This document shows positions 1 through 23,132 of a DNA stretch of 64,000 nucleotides, in pieces (positions within the stretch are counted from its first letter, which is position 1; the number at the start of each line of letters is the position of its first letter). The DNA is from Apostichopus japonicus (lineage: Eukaryota > Echinodermata > Holothuroidea > Aspidochirotida > Stichopodidae). The notes beneath the pieces are model-generated. The model saw nothing but the letters and a program-made list of their open reading frames with translations. It was not told where the DNA came from and searched no databases. The DNA lies in the NCBI RefSeq assembly GCF_037975245.1, contig NC_092582.1:4938001-5002000 (forward strand), given 5' to 3'. A program made the translations under genes and the position numbers.

Positions 1-842
1 GCTGCAGAGATATCGGTTCCCATGGTGATTATACCATCTATTCTTCACACTTGCAGTACAAATTCGGTGCTACGTTTAATATGTATATTTTGACAGTAGA
101 TATGGAAATGATTTCAATTGGATTTCTAATGACAATGTGTGTGCTTTAAAGCAATTAACATATATAACGCAAGCGGGAAAAAACCTGCCTTAATTTTGCT
201 TGATTCGTTTTTATCTTTTTATACTCTTGCTTCTTACAAATAATTTTGCTTTCATTAGCACCTTTTGCATGGAGCCTCATTTTGCCCACCCTACCAACTG
301 TAGGGGAGGGTGGTGTGCCATTTTGTAAGAGAGAGTGAATCAACTGAATTGAGGGCGCTATTCTACAATATCATTAAACTGCAGTGCCTGCAACACAGTT
401 TTAGGTGAACAGATAGATGAAGGAGGAGGAGGGAGTGGGTGGAAACCCAGACGTTGGTCACAATGAGGAGCAAAAATGCTAAAATGGTGCCAACGGCCTA
501 GGGTAGGCAGATGGGAAAAGTGCTTGTGTTGATGGAAAATAAACATCCAAATCAGATGTGGTCTTGAAATTGCAGTTTCTTGTTCAAATGTCAATGTTCA
601 AACGAAAGAAATATGTATAAGTTTAGTCAAAATTCTAGCTACCTAATTTGCTTTATCTTTCCAGTTTATACTACAGTACACTTTCAATCAAACATTTTTT
701 TAGTGAATTAATGCATCTTGCTAATGAAATTGTAAGATTTAATTGTGATCTCTATATCTTGAAAAGCTTTCCTATTACCTATTAATGTGAAAAGAAACAA
801 GAAAATCCATATTTTGCAGAATATGTTTAACTTTGTCCATAG

Positions 843-12341
<11,499 letters not shown>

Positions 12342-15300
12342 ATTTTATTCTCATTTTAGTTCAGTGATGTCACAATTCCATAGATTTAAGATGGCAAATT
12401 AAATTGGGAATCAGTGTTCCAACATTGTCGCAAGACATCACTCAAAGATGCCAAACACAACAAGTTTTGTAATATCAAACAGGAGTATAAATTCTTCTTT
12501 TCTTATTTGGGAGATTTTCCTGCATTAGTGGAAAATTTCTAGACCAGTCTGAGGAGGCATTTACAGTATGTCTCTCTATTATGTTACTTTTTAATTTTAT
12601 TTGCCTACTCAAACTTTGGCTTTTTGTCTTAAGGCCCGGTCACACTACAGCGATATTTTATCGGAATACGGTCCGATTTTTCCGATTTTAGGCCGAAGAT
12701 TGAGGTTTGTGGTAGTGAATGTAATGAATGCAGTGGAATATTCGAATACCTACTCCAAATCTGAGGAGTTCTGGAACTGACTACATTCTGAAGTGACGTC
12801 ACATCGAAAAACGATAAAAATCGGAAGAGAAATCGGATAGCTATCCGATAAAAGGAAACGGAGTCAATATCAAAAGTTAGCAGAGGGCTATTCCACATCG
12901 GAATGGCTCAATAGATAGCAATTCAGGTCCTTTATCACTGTGGCTAGAAGACCCGAACAAAAAACTGGCTGTTTCGATTCCTCCGGGAAAATCGGATAGT
13001 ATTCCGATAAAAAATCGGTATAGTGTGACCGGGCCTTTAAACTATCTGTCAAAAAGGACAAGGGAAATCAACAGAGTGAATGTTAGTTGTTACATTAAGT
13101 ATTACAAATAGTTCTGGAATACTGCCCTCTGATAAGAAAATTCGGAATCAAAGTAGGATCCTGCTTTGAACGGAATCCAGTAATGTTAAGAGACGAAAAT
13201 ATTTAACAAGAAAACGACGTAAGTTAAAGCAAAAGAAAAAGAAATGTCTGAATTGGATGGGATTTGAATATTCAAAGCAATATTTGAAAGCAAATATTAT
13301 TTCATTCATGATTATTTAGTAAGCAATCTTTTGTTTTAATTAAATAAGGGATGTCATATCTCATTTGCATAGCATCAAAAGACGTTCACTTGGTAACCGA
13401 TGGAAGTCAAATCTCTGTGTCTGCATCTGTATTGTATGATCTAATGGTGGTAACAGATGGCCGTGGGGGTGGGGGTGGGGGAGGGGGTGGGAACAGTAGT
13501 CCCCACCCCACCTCCTAGCCTGGTTATGAGCCTGAATAGCTTTGCTTTTAACTGGATCAGGTCTGAACCTTGTAAAAAAAACAAATATGTCAGAGTAATT
13601 TTATCTACGCATCAGGAAGCTTCCAATCACCGTTTTAAAAGATGTGATATCAAACATTACCTCAAAGCATTTAGGATGAACATGAAGCTGTTTAATAGTT
13701 TCTTGTGTTATGCTTTCTATGATAGAAACTGGAATATGCCAAAATGTGCCAACTTAAAGAACATTCTAGTACAGAGAGGTTTATGATTGCTGTCTCTTCC
13801 AAAATTTTAAACATTTTTATACAATACTCAGAAAGCTTTCTAAAAACATTTTTTAGTCAATTTCTGGTTTTGTTTTTAAAGAAAAAAAGAAGAAGTTAGA
13901 AGCAAGAGTAATTGAATAGTAACAGAGTAGAAGTAACTGTAGAAAGTTGAAATATTTTAAGAATGGTAGGGGGAGGGGGGTGACAATGATGGGGTGGTGA
14001 AAGGGTGCGGGTGCCGTTATTAGTATAATAAGTCATCAAATTGTCTTTCATCAAGACCATTTTTTGTATCATCATAACTTGTGGGGGGCTAAAACAAAAT
14101 AAATACAAATATCTGTAAATATCATCTCGTATTTTTTTTTTTACTTTCTTTGGAGTAATCTTTTGTTTTGACTTAGTCGAGCATGGTTTGATGATCAAAG
14201 AAGTCATATAGCAAAGTATATTTTTAACCTGGGAAAAGAAAAGAAAATCCCCCCAAAAAAATCCCCAAAGATGATTTGGAGAATAGTGTTAAAATCTGGC
14301 AGATATCATACAAATTTTGTATGTTTACTGTTGCCCCGAGTAACTTTATGTGCGGTTTCATCTACAAGACAAACTGAGAAGTCTGTGAGGAGAGGGGTAA
14401 CTGACAGAAGAATAACGTTATAATTCTGGCCATAATAAGGCTTTGGCTTACCTTTGGAATTTACCTGTTCCATTCTTTGATGTTAATTCAACACAATATT
14501 TCGCCAAAGCTCAAAGAGCATACATGTCAAGTTTTTCTGTGTGATAGGTATCATTGTTTAGTATGTTTTACTGAATGTTGTTTGTCCGTCAGGTGTAGGC
14601 TTTTGTTGAACTACCGAATCAAAACTCCATCCTGTTGCTCTCACAGAGGACTTTGCATGCAGTAATATCTATACATGTCTACAGCTCAAAAATTCATACG
14701 AATCTTGCCAAGAGGTTATATCCAAGACTATTACAGGGAGAGCAATGGAAATGTAAGTTTGATTGGTCATAGTGAACTAATGGCATTACAGCTGTTGTCC
14801 ATATACAACACATGCAGTCTACCCCTTAGCTGCTACCAAATGTGGTATCCATACACAGAAAAAATATCGTACCCATTGATTATATTAAAGTGGTGCAAAT
14901 ACAACACAAGCAGGAGTGGACTGGTACAGTGGCCTGTGTGAAGGGGGGAGGGGGGGGAGCATGTTCCTTCATCGCCATTTGAGAGGAAAATGTTCTGTAA
15001 GGGATTTTGTCAAAACTCAGTATAAAAGTATTTATTAGCACAACCTTGTTTTTAGACCTAATTTTTATTGACGAATTATGCCTCAGAATAAACCATTTGA
15101 ACTGTACACTGTGATTTTTATTTTGGTGGGGGTTGGGGGGGGGGTTCAGTGTAATGAGTTTGAAGGGGGGAGACTTCTCCTCTGGTAACATTGTTGACTT
15201 AGCTTTGATCTGACCCTGGATAAAGTAAAACCTCAGAAACATGACGAGCGAGACATGACAAATCAAAGAATAATGTCCAATCGGGAAATTCAATATTTAT

Positions 15301-15957
15301 TTGATTAGCACTGTAAGTAGTGTTGACATGTACACAATTAATGCAATTCCTTTCTCAGAATTTACACAAATAGTTAATAGTTAGTTACCCTGTAACCCAA
15401 ATGAAATTTTGAAAGTTTTCAACTTTAATATTTTGATAAAATAGACAATGAAATTGTTTAGGAAAAAGAAAAGAAAAATTCTACACCCTTTATTTTGTGT
15501 TGGCCTCTCAGTATTAATGTGACAAAAAAATAATAATTACAGAAATAATAAAAAGTGTATTTCTGAGTACTTAACAGGAAATATTATATTTCATTGAAGT
15601 ATTTCAGCATATTTGGTTCATTTGCACATTATTTCATTGTAGATAAATTGACAAATTGTCAAAGCAAACTAACTTGAATAAAACATCTCTATTTATAATA
15701 ATTTAAATACAATGATGTATGAGTTGAATAATCAGATCAAAGACATTCTGGGAAGTAGCAAGCTGTGAATAAAATATTTCTTTGCACCATATGGGGAAGT
15801 GGTAACCTAGTTCCCCAATTATAATCCACTGTTAACCAACAGTTACAAAAAAAAAACTTGTTGATGCTTTCTTACTAAGTACTTTATACAACTTTTAGCT
15901 CAGCTGCAAGAATATAACCTGTCTGCCACCCTCTGTGCTCAGCTGAAGTTTGATGTA
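12342..15957. other. Intergenic region between convergent helicase and crotonase genes
   Basis: The two genes converge here, so this stretch should hold both 3' UTRs. Apart from the MITE at 12633-13036 and G-rich runs at about 13464-13494, 13969-13980 and 15123-15143, I see only AT-rich sequence. No open frame shows a recognisable domain. Confidence 0.6.
12633..13036. mobile_element. TTAA-flanked MITE with GGCCCGGTCACACTA terminal inverted repeats
   Basis: The left end reads GGCCCGGTCACACTA and the right end is its inverse complement (TAGTGTGACCGGGCC), each followed inward by cgat-rich sequence with TTTATCGGAAT in both arms. TTAA lies on both sides (12629-12632 and 13037-13040). About 404 bp with no transposase: a non-autonomous element. 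TTAA duplications are made by piggyBac and Kolobok transposases. Different in sequence from the five-copy TTAA family elsewhere in the window. Confidence 0.75.
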
Positions 15958-18900
15958 TCATTCGCGGCCATGCTTATCTGCTTCTTCTGTCCAGTCCATT
16001 TCCTGACGAAACATAACATGAAAGATAGGAAGAAAAGATTGCTTGTTACAAAGTTATTTACTCCAAATATAAGTGTGCAATTTTCATTCAAGATAAAAAA
16101 GAGTTCACAGATATTTCAGTCGCAGCAGACAATCAACCTAACAGTCATAGGAAGGTGAAAATAATCCCAAAATGTTATCTTCTCCTAAACTTGAGGAATG
16201 ATTTATTTAATGTTTATGACCTTATTTTTGGCCTGATTAAAACCTTCCCTTACTACAGGAGCTGGATCACAGCGGGTGGTCTGTGATGCCATCATGGCAC
16301 ATGATAAAAGTCACTTTAGTCCTTTTTTAGCATGTCAATATCATGTATGAATGAAAACTCCCCATTTTATCAGATTCATTGGAAGAAGATGAAACATGCA
16401 TACCTGGGCAACTCTATCTCCATGACTTAATAATACACCATAGGCCTAACAAAACTACAGCTAACATATATATTCATCTTACTAAAATGTACAAATTCTT
16501 AAAGGGTGTGAAGACTCGCGCAAAAAGAAACGTTTAATGCCGGTAATTTGACCTAGTTTCGAATGAGGTGTAACAGAAGTGTTAGACACCACCATCGATC
16601 CCAGAAAATACACACACACAGCTTGCTACCGTTGTTAATTAGACACTAGTGTACAGTCAGTACATACAGCTGCGGTCAATACCCACAGCACAGTATACAA
16701 ATGATACAGCGATGGACATCTCAGGTCCAGCTAAAGATAACAATTAAGGTATCACGTTTCATTACTGTCTGCAGTTTGTAGCGACACAAACAAAACGTCA
16801 GCTTGCAAGCAACAGAAAGTTAACTTTTTCGGATGGCCGCACACGGTTTGGGCGAGTCTTCAATGCCTTTAAATGTAGCTCTCTGCCTTTAACCATCAGA
16901 CAACTCACCCCAGAGTCCCTGAGTTTGACAGCTTTCTTGAAGCCATGTTCCATGGCATATTTTTGGAAGGCGACACCCTCTGGTGAATGTCTCGTCATAC
17001 CATCTAATAAAGTTGCAAGCCTTTGAGCTTGGAACAAACCCATCTGTTCTGCAACCTTTCCGAAAGGCACACACAGAAAAACAAAACAACAACCACAATA
17101 AACAAAGTGTAAACAATTTGCACAGGGATAATGTTTTTCGACATAAATTTTTTTGAGAATCAATGAGGGGGTGACAAATAAGTGACACTGGTGTAAGAAA
17201 TGCAAACAACGGAAAGCTGCAGATGTTGTTCTAAATACGCTATTTCTTGGAAGAGATGTTGTAATGTGCAATGTCACTTTAAGTGTGGAGTGTTGTTGAG
17301 TGTGTTGTGGAGTGTGTTGTGGAGTGTTAGCTCAGTGGTTAACGCCGGTGCCTTCCAATCATAAGGTCCCCGGTTCGAGTCACTAAAAGATGAATGTATG
17401 TCGTCCAGTTACAGAGTTGTTGACAATTCATAATCATGGACATTTAATATGAATGTAAGAGACTGACTTCGGTCAGCTTGCGGCTTTGATAAGCCAATGA
17501 TGGCTTCTTCGCGAGTTCCTGCTTGCAGGAGGATCTAAAATACATTCAAATGCATACAATACAAGTGTATGAATGAAGTAGCTACTACAACAATACTTGA
17601 TGCTCACAACCATACGTTAGTAATTTTCGACAAAAATAAACAGGACATTAATACACTAAAAGCCACAAAAATTCAAAAAATGTTAATAAACATCAATATT
17701 TTCCTTCATCAAAGGAACTAAATATTTGTGTTTGATTAAAGTCTTGCACAATACAAACATTTTTCAAAACTGGAAATATTCCACAACACAACAATACATG
17801 CTACAGATTTTTTTCAATGAAAATTTAAAATACAAAAGAATTTTTTCATATGATTACTTTTTACCGACAGCAAAAGTGAACCATAACTCACTTGATTTAT
17901 TACTTGTTTCTGAAAAAAGAGTTGGTTAGCTGGAACAGTTTTTATTCGATCGGCTAACTTCTGGACGGTCTCATCAAGTTTGTCTTCTGGAACTGCCTAT
18001 TGCGAACCATTCCAAAGAGTAGGAAAAACAAAAAAATGTAAACATAGAAAATAATTATATTATATTCCCATAATGCCTCTCCGTCGAATTTGTATGTTCC
18101 TCAATACGTACTCTATTTGTGCCATGAATAATGTAGAGATTAGATCAAATTAACTTTCAAAAAGCAACTCAAATGTTGGAGACAACTAAATTTAAGATTG
18201 GGGTGGACCACTTCGTGACTGTCCTTTTGAGGGGCAGAAATGAAAGATTTATCTGTCGATAAGATCACAGCTAGTTGATGAACTTTTATCATTGTTAAGC
18301 TCTATAACCTTTGGTTTCTCATAGGGTACCTGAGTTTAATATAAAGAATATATATAACAGACAAGCTACGTCCCTCCCCCCCCCCCACCCGTCTTCATCC
18401 ACCTGTTGGATTCCCCATTAAACGAGTTCAGACACTGGGAATTGCCCCGCAGTATGAGAAGAATTATGAACACAAAGGACCACTCGATGTCCAATCTTAC
18501 TGACATTTATGACCATATCTACACACACAAAATTCTTTTCCTACAGTGATACTGTGGCTGTGACATGAAGACATAACTTGCTTTGGAATCAAAGCTTTGG
18601 GAATTTAAAAGCAAGTAACACAATACAGATAAAAAACACAGACTTGTTTGTTACCAAGAAGCAAACTAGTTTATCATGATGTTATAAAAAAGTTCTTCAA
18701 GTGTGTTAGTTGAAGCCTCTATTTAGCTTCATAACCAATATCCAGCTAAGTTACCAATATGCTTTGTAACTGTATCTGACTGTTGCCCCCTTCTGCTTCA
18801 TAATACTTACCTCTAATACAAGCCCCATTTCTGCTGCCTCTTTCCCTGTAATTAGGTCTCCAGTTAACATCATTCTCTTGGCTTTCTCTGGGCCCACTCT

Positions 18901-21900
18901 AAAAGTCCACATAGCTGTGGTTGGACAACCCCAGACCCTGAATGATACACAAACTAATAATACTCATTGAAGATGAATACACATTAAAAGCCATTAAGGT
19001 ATGTTGGATCATTGCACAGAATGGAAAGAACACTCTGAAAGTCCACATAGCTGCAGTTGGACATCCCCAGACCCTGAATGATAAACAAACAGATAGTAAT
19101 ACACTATTGAAGATGAATACACATTAAAGGCATTGAAGACTCGCCCCAAACCGCATGCCGGCCTGTGAAATAGTTAACTTTCCGTGTCATGCAAGTGAAT
19201 TTTCTTTCTTATTGCTACAAAATGCAGACAGTAATGAAATGTGATACCTTGTTTTCTTTTATCTGGACCTGAGATCTGGGAGTTCCATAACAACTCCCTG
19301 CTGAGATGTCCATTGCTGCTATATACACTGTGTTATGGGTATTGACCGTAGCTGCATGTAGTGACTGTACACTATAGTGTCTAATTACCTACAGTAGCAA
19401 GCTGTGTGTGTATTTTCTGGGATCAATGGTGGTGTCTAACACTTCTGTTACACCTCAGTTGAAACTAAGTCAGATTACCGGCATGAGACGTTTCTTTGTG
19501 CGCAAGTCTTCACACCCTTTAAAAGCCATTAAGGTCTGATTGATCATCGCACAGAATATGGATAGAACACTCCGGCTGATTGTCCACATAGCTGTGACAA
19601 TTTTGCACAATGCAAAAGACAAAATTACGACAACAACTAAGACCTTCAATATTCATGAAGTAATGTTCATATCTTAATTTTTTGTCACTTCAGTACTGGG
19701 AAATAACAAAATTGATAAGAGCAATTCTGGGAAGATTGATATACTCAATAAAAAAAGGATTAGAAAAAGACAAGAAGAGTAAAAATAAAATAGTAATAAT
19801 TTCATCCAGTTAACAAACCTTGCTGGTGGGTAACCTATTTTAGCATTTTCCGCCATTATGACCATATCTGCACACAGAGCGATGTCGCTGCCTCCAGCAA
19901 TGCCGTAACCATGGACCTTGGCGATAGTGGGCTTGTAGCTGTGCCACAAGGACATAAATGCTTTCGTGCAATAATCAAGAGCTCTAAAGTCTTCAAGTGG
20001 ATCCCAAGGCATCTTCTGATTACCTAATAACAATTTGAAAGAAATTTTATTGACAGCAGGAAAAGTTGGGGGTACTTTGGTGAAGTCGAGAGAGGAATTA
20101 GAATCCAGATACAACACATGACATGTATCTCAGAAACTACTTCAAAATATCAACCTTTATATAAATGTTTCCATGTTGCATTTTCAAACTATGTCAATCT
20201 TGTTCATTCCTGGGAGTACAGTGTTTGTTGAACTAAACTAACAGGTTTATGTTTCCAAGGATCTTATCTTTGCAATAACAGGGAAGCATGCATTGTATCC
20301 ACAAAAGTAAGACGAACAAAACAATGATATTGTGGCAAATCACCTCACCAATATTAATCTCTCCACGTTCATTTTCTGCGGACATTTTCAAGTCATAGCC
20401 AGCGCAGAATGCTCTCCCACTTCCTCCCAGAATAATAACTTTGACGTTATCATCAACATTAGCTCTCTTGACAGCTGACTGAATCTCTCCTGGCATTTGT
20501 GAATTAATCGCTGCAAAGAGAGAGAGAGAGCTAGAGGTCAAAAGGCACTTCTTACCTGAGTCATATAGTATCTATGTCCATAGCTTTGCCAGTCTTGTAA
20601 ACAAGACAAATGTGTAGTATACTTTTGTAAGTCCCTTCAGGCAATCATCTCGTTTTTAAACCAGTCCAGAAATTACTAACATCGTAAAGTCTCTTTTTTC
20701 TACTTGAATTTTGCTGTGATAGCTTATTTCAAACATCCATATGACCTTACGTTCATTTTTCGATTTTAATCATGCTGACTGACAACTTGATTTATATCAT
20801 ATCCATGATTAATAATTCTGCAAACAAAACATATATCTATAGCAGGGACCATGAAGGTTCCCATGGGAACACTCTCTTCCGTCTGAAAAAATAAAACAAA
20901 CAGACAGTTAGTTAGTTTTGCTGGTAATTAACAGGACTACATTTTGCAAAATGATTACAGACAGATTAGAGTACCAAGAACCGAATACAAATTTCATCTA
21001 CACAATGTTTCAAATGAAAGTTTTGTGTTAATAATATTCTTCTCTCAGTTATAACTCCATGCAAACAGAAACTCAGTTTCACAGCTTGTTTAATTACTGG
21101 CATACAAAGCAGGGAAACATAGTCAAATGAGCTTTATGACACAGGTATCCAAACCTAGCCATTATTTACCATTCAGGTGCTCTGGTCTGTTAAGTGTAAT
21201 GTAAGCTACTTTATCTTTCACATGATATAGCAGAGTCTCATATGATGGTGCATCCTCGTTGCTGTGACAATTGTATGTTCTTACTTTGGTGACATCTGCT
21301 GCTGCTCGATGCAGACCTTGTAGATGCTTGGACGCACCTGTGTAATGCAACTGCCGGTTCTACATGATTTAAATTAAAACAACAGACAAAAATTATTCTC
21401 ATGAAAAGAATGATATTGGAATATACTTCAAAATGGATTGAGGTAGCCTACATCATATAAATGTATACTTTTCTCAAGAATGTCATTTATGAGGTAAAAA
21501 ATCATAAAAATGTCCATTATATTTACTGAGTAACCATCTGTGAAGAAATTTACAGTACATTATTCAGTAAATACAGTGACGTGTAAATTCTACCACCAGT
21601 AGAATAGCCTAATTTATCTGCATGTTAGACCAAACTCACTTGATAAAAATATGAAGCATTAAACACCTACTACTGTAGTGCTATAGGCCTCGGCTATAAT
21701 TTCATTATTAAATACTCTTATTTGCCGCAGAAAGACCTAGGATAGGCCTTATTTAATATCACATGACAATTTCAAGCTTTTCAAGCGTTGTTCAGTTCGC
21801 ACCTAAGAATGGCAAATGTTACTCATGGTGAATAAATTTCACTAACTCAGCCCCTGGACAAGTACCGACGGCTCTCTATAGTATAGGTTACAGGCCTATA

Positions 21901-22082
21901 TTACAGTAGCCTACATAGTAACATAGTTCCGCGAATTTCTAATTTCCGTGCTTTAAGTTAACTGAGGCAAGTTATAATTTTACTGCATAATAAAGTGAAA
22001 GCTGACATTTCCAGACCGAATTCTCTAACTTATTTCAGTCTTATTTTCTCACCAGGATGGTCAAAATTCGCATGGAAGTCAT
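15958..22082 (-). CDS. Crotonase-fold (enoyl-CoA hydratase/isomerase family) protein, probably mitochondrial
   Basis: Eight exons in transcript order: 22053-22082, 21170-21359, 20349-20510, 19819-20023, 18811-18937, 17892-17996, 16909-17055, 15958-16002. All phases join, giving 336 residues. The start MTSMRILTILNRQL is basic, without acidic residues for about 40 positions, and looks like a mitochondrial presequence. Family marks: ITLNRPEHLNAIN, oxyanion-hole segment AFCAGYDLK, second oxyanion segment GYGIAGGSDIALCAD, then GYPPARVWG and the C-terminal trimerisation helices MGLFQAQRLATLLDG and RHSPEGVAFQKYAMEHGF. Where ECHS1 has its two catalytic glutamates this protein has Asp (GGSDIAL) and a Pro/Ala stretch (YPPAR), so the CoA-thioester fold is clear but the reaction is not. 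The closest remembered pattern is the actinobacterial-type crotonase with PPARVWG. The last exon (EMDWTEEADKHGRE, stop) was chosen because it continues in phase 0 after the donor at 16908; reading through that donor would end inside a transposon. The gene points away from the helicase. Confidence 0.88.
16503..16868. mobile_element. TTAA MITE family, copy 1 (last intron of crotonase gene)
   Basis: A 366-bp element flanked by TTAA on both sides (16499-16502, 16869-16872). Its ends AGGGTGTGAAGACTCGCGC and, inverted, AGGCATTGAAGACTCGCCC form imperfect terminal inverted repeats. It has no coding capacity. It lies about 40 bases past the exon 7 donor. Reading through that donor would run into the element and stop at 16798, but the downstream exon at 15958-16002 restores a family-like ending. 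Confidence 0.9.
17321..17557 (+). mobile_element. tRNA-derived SINE, family 1, copy 2 (crotonase intron 6)
   Basis: Same head (TTAGCTCAGTGGTTAACGC, then GGTTCGAGTCACT), body and short AT-rich tail as the other copies. Preceded by several gtgttgtggagt repeats that duplicate the first bases of the SINE. Antisense to the crotonase transcript. Confidence 0.85.
18905..19620. repeat. Tandem duplication of crotonase exon 5 start plus intron
   Basis: Unit 1 (18905-19040, 136 bp) begins inside exon 5 and runs into intron 4. Unit 2 starts at 19041 and, with the MITE removed, matches it; a third truncated unit starts at 19582. Unit 2 carries a ghost of the exon 5 start (VWGCPTAAMWT on the minus strand) with an intact cag acceptor at about 19073, upstream of the real one in the transcript. 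Confidence 0.85.
19128..19518. mobile_element. TTAA MITE family, copy 2 (crotonase intron 4, with paralogous empty site)
   Basis: A 391-bp copy in the opposite orientation to copy 1, with TTAA at 19124-19127 and 19519-19522. It sits in the second unit of a local 136-bp tandem duplication. The first unit keeps the undisturbed site cacattaaaagccattaagg (18980-18999), so comparison shows one TTAA became two on insertion. Confidence 0.95.
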
Positions 22083-22714
22083 TTTTTAGTTTCAGCGTCC
22101 GACTGTGCAAATAACTATAGCTTGCGAACTATAATCCCCGGAAACGTTACAATGTCTGCTGCCACTATTTTAGGCCGTGGGACACAGCCAAAAACCTGCT
22201 CCGAGGATGTGGTTTTGATGCAAAATGCCGATAATCTTAGCAATTGTAGCCACAGGTATATCCCTTAAATTGAAATCGCGCATAAATGAGAAACTGTGTT
22301 AACGAGCATCGCAAGATAACTTTTTTAGTTGTCCATTTACAGGTTTTTTTTTTTTCTGGCGTAGCGATGCTAAAGGTCGTTGATAAGGTTAGAAGAAACT
22401 TTCGTAGTAGGTCGGTAGCCCCATGTGGGCTTTTGTAGTGACCATATTATACTGGTCAACTTTGTTTGTTTACTTACCCCCTCTAATATGCCTCTGGCTA
22501 GAGTAATCCAGATTGCATTGATGGATTTTTTCATCAGTAGCACTTTGCATAGTGTCTATACACATGCTAATTAGGTTACCATTGAAAGTACCTAATCTGG
22601 TATATAAGGGACACACATGTGGCCACTCAACCTCTTCTCCTCATGGTCTGCAGACAGTTAACAGTCGGTATAAACTTTGTCCACTTTAACTGCAAGAGCA
22701 ATTGCCCCAGTAAA

Positions 22715-23132
22715 CATTTTGACGTCGGATCGACGTTGGGTCGCGTCAAATGGTCGGACCGATCGACGTCTCCCACGTTTCCGTTTGCAAAGTGGCGCAA
22801 CGTCGATTCGACGTCGATTCAGACGTCCAATATTCGTTGGTCCGACGTTTGGCCGACTATGTGGTATACCGTTCAAACGACGTTAATTGGACGTCTTTCC
22901 AACATTTAATGTGGACGTCGATTCGATGTCGATGAAACCGTCAAATAATCGTTGGTCCGACGTTTTGCCGACTATGTGGTATACCGTTCAAACGACGTTA
23001 AATTGACGTCTTTCCAACATTTATGTGGACGTCGATTTGACGTCGATGAAACCGTCCATTATTCGTTGGTCCGACGTTTGGCCGGCTCTTCGATATACCA
23101 TTCAAACGATGTTAAGTGGACGTCTGTGTAAT
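22715..23132. repeat. CpG-rich ACGTC tandem repeat, left part
   Basis: Three units of about 115 bp starting at 22837, 22952 and 23066 (ttggtccgacg...), with many gacgtcgattcgacgtc-type subrepeats, plus a diverged leading unit. CpG is very dense compared with the surrounding AT-rich, CpG-poor DNA. The array resumes at 25102 beyond the inserted transposon. Confidence 0.85.

Noticed and set aside
16798-16908. Crotonase reading frame continuing past 16909 into sequence ending FLLLAS
   Set aside because: The extension crosses a consensus donor (gtgagt) and runs into the TTAA MITE. A phase-matched exon with its own stop at 15958-16002 is a better ending.
20011-20023. Exon 4 of the crotonase starting at the acceptor next to AAGATGCC (20015)
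   Set aside because: That acceptor breaks the reading phase with exon 3. The acceptor eight bases earlier in the transcript keeps frame (INIG, then NQKMPWD).
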